Assembly (NCBI GenBank): GCA_035542775.1
Contig: DATKKX010000426.1
Location: 1-18,856 of the forward strand
Origin: DATKKX01 sp035542775
GTDB taxonomy: Bacteria; Planctomycetota; Phycisphaerae; UBA1845; UTPLA1
Direction of reading: 5' to 3'
DNA: 18,856 nt
Part shown: in pieces, positions 13,971-18,856 of the stretch
Layout of the letters: each line of letters begins with the position of its first letter
Position numbering within the stretch: the stretch's first letter is position 1
Notes under the pieces: generated by a model
Database searches by the model: none
What the model was told of the DNA's origin: nothing
What the model saw: only the letters and a program-made list of their open reading frames with translations
Translations under genes and position numbers: made by a program

Positions 13971-15968
13971 TCAGCGTTTAGGGGCGCCTTCGAGGTCTTG
14001 GAGGTCCTTGGCGGCCTGCTGGAAATTCGGGTCGATGGCGAGGGCCTTTCGCAAGTAAGCTTTGGCCTCTGTTGGGCGGTTCTGCCGGCTGCGCAGGACG
14101 CCCATGGCCTGCAGCAGGCAGGGGCTGTCGGGCTGAATGCTCAGGCCGAGCTGGAAGTGCTGCTCGGCCTCATCCAGACGCCCCAGGAACGCCAGGGCGA
14201 CTCCCATGTTGTGGAGGACCACGATGTCCCGCGGGTTCCTGCCCAGCACGAGCCGGAACTGCGCGGCAGCATCTTCCCAGCGGCCGGCGTCGGACAGGAG
14301 CGAGCCGTACATTGAGAGGATGTAGCCGTCGTCCGGCGCACGTTTGAGTGCTTCCTGGGCCGCGGCAATGGCCTCGGGCACGCGTTGTTGACCGCCCAAC
14401 GCTTCGGCGAGGATGCCGTAAGGCTGCGCTGCCGAGGGGATCTGCTCGATCATCTCCCGTGCCAGCCGTTCGGCCTTCGGAAATCGTCCGTGCTTGATCG
14501 ATTCTTGCGCCTGGGAGAAGGAGTCGAAGAACTTGGCGTAGTTGCGGGGATTGCCGCCCCGCGGCTCGAAAGAGTCCAGCTCCGCCTGCCGGTCGGCCGG
14601 CATGGAGACAGTTCCGCCCACGTAGCCCAGCGATCGCAATCGGTGCACATCTTCGACCTTCAATCCCTCGGTCGGGTTCTGCTGGGCCGGTGGGGGCGCC
14701 TCGGCGATGAATGTGCGCAGCTCCTGGCGAAGACGTGCGGAGCGGTCCGCTTCCACAGCAGCGAGGTTGTTGGCTTCGTTGGGATCAGCGGCGAGGTTGT
14801 AGAGCTCCGGCTCGGGCGCGAGGATGAACTTCCACCCGTCGCGCTGCAGGCTCCGCAGCGGGGAGAGGCCGAACACCGCATTGGCTTCGAGACTCTCGGC
14901 GTAGGCGGGCAGTGCTGACGGCATAGGTTGACCGCGGAGGAGCGGGAGGACGTTGGCGCCCTGGATGCCGGGCATCTCATCGCAGCCCAGAAGAGCGAGG
15001 ATGGTCGGGGCGATGTCGATGGTGCGGATCTGCGGATTGACGACGCGGCCGACATCAAGGACGCCGGGGCAGCGGAAGATGAGCGGGACGCGGAGCGTTG
15101 TGTCGTAGAGGAAATAGCCGTGCGTCGGCTCGTCGTGTTGGCCGAGGCCCTCGCCGTGGTCGCCGACGGCAACGACCAGGGTGTTGGAGTCGAGCTTGAG
15201 GCGTTGCAGCTCCTGGAGCAGGCGGCCAATGTGCTCATCCATGAAGGACACTTCATCGGCATATGCCTCCGGCGAGGAACGGTCCGGGTGCCGCGCGGAG
15301 ATGTACGGGCGATGCGGATCGTAGAAGTGGACCCACATGAAGAAGCGATCGGACCCGAGGGATTGCATCAGCTTGATGGCGTCGTCGGCGACGGCATCGG
15401 CGCGGCGCTCGGCCTCAAGGGCGGCACCGGCTGACGGCGGCACCACGTCGTGATAGACCTCGAAGCCCTGGTCGAGGCCGAATTGCTTGTTCAGCACGAA
15501 GCTGGCAATGACCGCCCGCGTGCGGCAGCCGGCAGCCTGCAACGTTTTGGCGAGCGTCAGATTGGACGCGGGCACGCAGGCGGTGCCGTTGGTGCGGGCG
15601 CCGTGCACGAAGGAGCTGAGGCCGGTCATGATGCTGGCATGTGCGGGGAGCGTCATCGGGCAGGAGGTGACGCACTGAGTACAGCGGACGCCCGCGGCGG
15701 CGAGCTTGTCGAGATTGGGCGTCGTGGCGTTGGTTCCGCCATAGCAGCCGAGGGCATCAGCGCGGGTGGTGTCGAGCGTGATGAGGAGGAGATTCAGCTT
15801 GGGCGTTGAGAAGCGGCTGAAGACGCCCAGACGGTGCAAAGTCCAGACGCCGCCGGCGAGGAGGGCCGTGATGATGAGGACGATTGCCCCGTTCCGGGAC
15901 CGACGGTTCGGGCGGTGAGGGCGAGTCTTGTGCGCAGAATCCGAAGGCTTCTTCACTACAGCGGCCAC
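13971..15968 (-). CDS. Membrane-anchored sulfatase-fold hydrolase with C-terminal TPRs
   Basis: The product is 665 residues. It has a basic N-terminus and one membrane helix (about 27-47), then an alkaline-phosphatase-superfamily domain (about 57-420), probably outside the cytoplasm. TPR units fill about 475-655. Metal-site motifs are present: LLITLDTTRAD (Asp66), HFYDPHRPY (214-222) and VVAVGDHGEGLGQH (Asp270, His271). The nucleophile region reads CPMTLPAHASIMTG. Aligned to the sulfatase signature (C/S)-x-P-x-R it gives Thr106-L-Pro108-A-His110, so there is no formylglycine site and the Arg is lost. It may be a phosphodiesterase or phosphotransferase rather than a sulfatase. The start is GTG at 15968, with no in-frame ATG close upstream. 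It has its own promoter inside the end of trpA (see 16010-16038). Confidence 0.85.
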   Translation of the reverse strand: MAAVVKKPSDSAHKTRPHRPNRRSRNGAIVLIITALLAGGVWTLHRLGVFSRFSTPKLNLLLITLDTTRADALGCYGGTNATTPNLDKLAAAGVRCTQCVTSCPMTLPAHASIMTGLSSFVHGARTNGTACVPASNLTLAKTLQAAGCRTRAVIASFVLNKQFGLDQGFEVYHDVVPPSAGAALEAERRADAVADDAIKLMQSLGSDRFFMWVHFYDPHRPYISARHPDRSSPEAYADEVSFMDEHIGRLLQELQRLKLDSNTLVVAVGDHGEGLGQHDEPTHGYFLYDTTLRVPLIFRCPGVLDVGRVVNPQIRTIDIAPTILALLGCDEMPGIQGANVLPLLRGQPMPSALPAYAESLEANAVFGLSPLRSLQRDGWKFILAPEPELYNLAADPNEANNLAAVEADRSARLRQELRTFIAEAPPPAQQNPTEGLKVEDVHRLRSLGYVGGTVSMPADRQAELDSFEPRGGNPRNYAKFFDSFSQAQESIKHGRFPKAERLAREMIEQIPSAAQPYGILAEALGGQQRVPEAIAAAQEALKRAPDDGYILSMYGSLLSDAGRWEDAAAQFRLVLGRNPRDIVVLHNMGVALAFLGRLDEAEQHFQLGLSIQPDSPCLLQAMGVLRSRQNRPTEAKAYLRKALAIDPNFQQAAKDLQDLEGAPKR

Positions 15969-16009
15969 CGACAGCCCATAGTTCTCGCCATGTTTCGTAC
16001 CGGCGTTTG

Positions 16010-16038
16010 ATTTTACTCGGAAACTGCCGGCCCTTCAA
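16010..16038 (-). promoter_or_regulatory. Promoter of the sulfatase-fold/TPR gene
   Basis: On the minus strand, TTGAAG (plus 16033-16038), a 17-bp spacer and TAAAAT (plus 16010-16015) are seen. The -35 overlaps the trpA stop codon. Transcription would start near 16003, leaving a leader of about 35 nt before the GTG. The gene can therefore be expressed independently of trpBA. Confidence 0.5.
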
Positions 16039-16845
16039 TGAACGGTGGGAGCCGCGCCGGCCAGCTCAGCGATGAATTGAACGGCGGCCCTCACGATCTG
16101 CTCCGTGCCGCGGCGCGCATCGAGATCGGTCTTGATCCGGCGCACGATGGCGCTGCCGACGATCGCGCCGCTGGAATAGGCGCAGACATCCTGCACCTGG
16201 CGCGGCGTGCCGATGCCGAATCCGACCAGGACCGGCAGGCCGGTGGCCTTGCGAATTCGGCCCACGTGGTCGGGAAGATCGGCGGGCAGAGCTTGGCGTT
16301 CGCCCGTGGTGCCCTGCACGGAGACGTAGTAGAGGAAACCGCTGGCGACGTCCGCGATTTGTCGCTCGCGATCGGGCGGGGTTGTCGGCGCGATCAGCAT
16401 CGACAGGCGAAGGCCCGCCTGGGCGACCACTTTCGCGATGGCTGGGGCCTCCTCCAGCGATAGGTCCGGCACGATCAGGCCGTCGAAGCCCGCCGTTGCG
16501 GTCCGACTGATGAATGCCTCGACGCCCATGCGATAGACGATGGATGCGGAGACCATGGCGAGCAGCGGATAGTCGATCTCCCGGCGAGCCTTGGTCACCA
16601 TTTCGAAGATGGCATTGACATGGACGCCACCGGCCAGTGCCTGGCCGAAGGCGTGCTGGATCACCGGCCCGTCGGCGATTGAATCGGAGAACGGGAAGCC
16701 TAGTTCGACGCCGCGGATGGGCAGCGCGGCCAGAGCCCGCAACATCGCCGCGGTCGCGTCGAGGCTCGGATATCCCGCGGCCAGGAACGGCCAGAGCCCG
16801 GGCGGCTTCGTGGTCAAGGCAGCGTCGATCCGGCTTTCGGCGCGA

Positions 16846-16856
<11 letters not shown>
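16035..16856 (-). CDS. trpA: Tryptophan synthase alpha subunit
   Basis: This 273-residue TIM-barrel protein is of normal length. It cleaves indole-3-glycerol phosphate to indole and glyceraldehyde-3-phosphate, and indole is channelled to TrpB. Catalytic Glu51 lies in GVELGFPFSD and Asp62 in SIADGPVIQHA, matching E. coli Glu49 and Asp60. YVSVQGTTGER (about 176-186) is the flexible loop, and GFGIGTPRQV (about 213-222) and GAIVGSAIV are phosphate-binding. The start is a TTG at 16856, with AGGAG 6 nt upstream inside the end of trpB. No ATG lies nearer the conserved SRIDAAL. It overlaps trpB by 11 bp, which implies translational coupling and equal subunit supply. Confidence 0.95.
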
Positions 16857-18063
<1,207 letters not shown>

Positions 18064-18087
18064 ACCGGCCTCCACGTGGTCCGCCCG

Positions 18088-18117
18088 AATATAGGTCCTG
18101 ATCGGCCGCGCTGGCAA
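18088..18117 (-). promoter_or_regulatory. Promoter of trpBA
   Basis: On the minus strand, TTGCCA (plus 18112-18117, 5/6), an 18-bp spacer and TATATT (plus 18088-18093, 5/6) are present. Predicted transcription start is near 18081, about 18 nt before the trpB ATG. That leaves no room for a leader-peptide attenuator, a T-box or a TRAP-type leader. Confidence 0.6.
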
Positions 18118-18126
18118 ATCGCCAGC
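18110..18126. promoter_or_regulatory. Candidate operator: dyad overlapping the trpBA -35 box
   Basis: GCTGGC (18110-18115), a 5-bp centre AAATC, and GCCAGC (18121-18126) form a perfect 6+6 dyad. The left half covers four of the six -35 bases of the trpBA promoter, so a dimeric protein bound here would block RNA polymerase. Confidence 0.4.
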
Positions 18127-18135
18127 AGATGATTG

Positions 18136-18149
18136 TTTCCGGCCGGAAA
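18136..18149. promoter_or_regulatory. 14-bp perfect palindrome upstream of the ACT gene
   Basis: TTTCCGGCCGGAAA is a perfect palindrome with no spacer. It lies between the -10 box of the ACT-domain gene (18159-18164) and its possible -35 (TTGTTT, 18133-18138), and 10 bp from the dyad at 18110-18126. It is a good candidate for a repressor or activator site; the binding protein is unknown. Confidence 0.4.
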
Positions 18150-18158
18150 TCGAACCGA

Positions 18159-18164
18159 TAGAAT
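18159..18164 (+). promoter_or_regulatory. Candidate -10 box of the ACT-domain gene
   Basis: TAGAAT ends 7 nt before the ATG at 18172, and no Shine-Dalgarno is visible. TTGTTT lies 20 bp upstream, which is a poor -35 at a long spacing. The arrangement again suggests a leaderless message. Confidence 0.4.
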
Positions 18165-18171
18165 ATAGATC

Positions 18172-18651
18172 ATGCCGGAGCCCCCTTCTAATACTGCTGA
18201 GTCATTTGCATCGCCGGCCGTCAGGCAGATATCGGTCTTCCTGGAGGACCGTGTCGGGGCCCTGTTGCGGCTGTTCAAGACTTTTGAAGGGAAGGCGGTC
18301 CGGGTGGTGGGCATGACCATCATCAATGAGGTGGACTGCGCGGTCCTGCGGCTGATCTGCGACGACAGTGATACGGCTCTCCAGCTGTTGAAAAGCAAGG
18401 GATTCCCGGTCAGCGAGGCGGAGTTGCTGGTGGTGGAGATTCCGCAGGGGCAGGGGCTGATGTCGATCTGCTCGGCGATGATGGCGGCCGAGGTGAACAT
18501 CAATTACGCGTATCCGCTCTTGACCCGTCCGACCGGCCGGGCGGCGCTGGCCATCCACACCGACAGCCTGGAAGCGGCCGTGCATGTCCTTCGATCGCGG
18601 AAATTCTGCCTGATGTCGGAGGATGACCTCGGGCCGGGGCCGGCGCGATAG
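18172..18651 (+). CDS. Tandem ACT-domain protein
   Basis: The product is 159 residues with two ACT-type beta-alpha-beta-beta-alpha-beta modules. The first is at about 17-90 (RQISVFLEDRVGALLRLFKTF; the D-x-x-G-A-L pattern is typical of an amino-acid-binding ACT interface). The second is at about 94-150 (GLMSICSAMMAAEVNINYAY). There is no catalytic domain, so it is probably a small-molecule sensor or regulatory subunit. Planctomycete homologues are sometimes named 'acetolactate synthase', but only the regulatory-type ACT fold is present here and that name is not supported. It is divergent from trpBA with 108 bp between the ATGs. ATG 18172 is the only start close to the domain. Confidence 0.8.
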   Translation: MPEPPSNTAESFASPAVRQISVFLEDRVGALLRLFKTFEGKAVRVVGMTIINEVDCAVLRLICDDSDTALQLLKSKGFPVSEAELLVVEIPQGQGLMSICSAMMAAEVNINYAYPLLTRPTGRAALAIHTDSLEAAVHVLRSRKFCLMSEDDLGPGPAR

Positions 18652-18760
18652 GATCGCGACATGTCTCCCAGATCGAGTTCCGCGTTTCCGCAGGCGATCG
18701 ATGTCACGTTGAGCAATTAATCCGGCGGTATCGTTTTGTCGAGACCACGAGTCCGTCCGG

Positions 18761-18787
18761 AGCCTGGACTTGTCCGGGGGGCTTTTT
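18761..18787 (+). terminator. Candidate terminator after the ACT-domain gene
   Basis: A two-part stem is seen: AGCC (18761-18764) with GGCT (18780-18783), and GGAC (18766-18769) with GTCC (18772-18775). A one-sided GGGG bulge and a 2-nt loop are present. The run TTTTT (18783-18787) follows. The stem is short and interrupted, but the U tract and position suit a terminator. Confidence 0.4.
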
Positions 18788-18806
18788 CGGGTACGGCACT
18801 GCCGCG

Positions 18807-18835
18807 TTGAGGTTGGCTGGGTCGGGGGTTAGAAT
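18807..18835 (+). promoter_or_regulatory. Candidate promoter for a gene beyond the right edge
   Basis: TTGAGG (18807-18812), a 17-bp spacer and TAGAAT (18830-18835) are present. The -10 hexamer is the same one found before the carbonic anhydrase and ACT-domain genes. No start codon follows before the window ends, so the gene must lie outside. Confidence 0.4.
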
Positions 18836-18856
18836 CCGGGCTTGAGGTTTGGCCGG

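Noticed and set aside
18661..18720. Possible 19-codon open frame ending in TAA
   Set aside because: No Shine-Dalgarno or recognisable sequence, and it is too short to support. It could be chance in the 3' region of the ACT-domain gene.

Overview
The window looks like chromosomal DNA of a planctomycete, probably of the Phycisphaerae type. This is inferred from high GC content and gene style, not from a marker gene. The supporting features are a secreted lamin-tail/dockerin protein with Cys-rich inserts, a TMTC-like membrane protein with C-terminal TPRs, a membrane-anchored sulfatase-fold protein with TPRs, and small membrane proteins ending in a CxxC...CxxC ribbon. Most of the window is ordinary housekeeping and cell-envelope content. 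I found no CRISPR array, phage, toxin-antitoxin or defence locus.

Layout. 1-487: 3' part of a cyclodeaminase/cyclohydrolase-family gene (+). 488-671: intergenic, with heptamer repeats and an inverted repeat. 672-1226: gamma carbonic anhydrase (+), overlapping tail to tail with a minus-strand run: a lipoprotein aminopeptidase (1203-2375), two tandem paralogous membrane zinc-ribbon proteins (2395-2775 and 2775-3206) and a TMTC-like TPR protein (3236-4945). 5136-8168: large dockerin protein (-), with a terminator hairpin after it. 8169-8820: no gene seen; long leader of the dockerin gene. 8821-8904: tRNA-Leu(CAA). 8905-9495: no gene seen; REP-like hairpins and a degenerate direct repeat. 9496-10734: polytopic membrane protein (-), divergent from a beta-phosphoglucomutase-like HAD hydrolase (10837-11610, +). 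11611-11862: intergenic. Then gpsA and a Gfo/Idh/MocA oxidoreductase (+), 5 bp apart. These converge on the sulfatase-fold/TPR gene (13971-15968, -), which lies downstream of trpB-trpA (-). trpB is divergent from a two-ACT-domain protein (18172-18651, +). The right edge holds a likely terminator and a promoter for a gene outside the window.

How the genes fit together. trpB and trpA overlap by 11 bp and form one transcription unit, which catalyses the last steps of tryptophan synthesis. The ACT-domain protein on the other side of a 108-bp region with two dyads could be a co-regulated or regulatory amino-acid sensor (inference). gpsA supplies sn-glycerol-3-phosphate for phospholipids. The TMTC-like and polytopic proteins suggest envelope glycan or glycoprotein work, but their substrates cannot be read from sequence.

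The most interesting points are these. Several genes have a -10-like box only 6-10 nt before an ATG and no Shine-Dalgarno, suggesting leaderless mRNAs. A dyad overlaps the -35 box of the trpBA promoter. Period-7 tandem repeats of unrelated sequence occur in separate intergenic regions. The sulfatase-fold protein has Thr at the nucleophile position, and the HAD protein has Arg in place of its conserved Lys.
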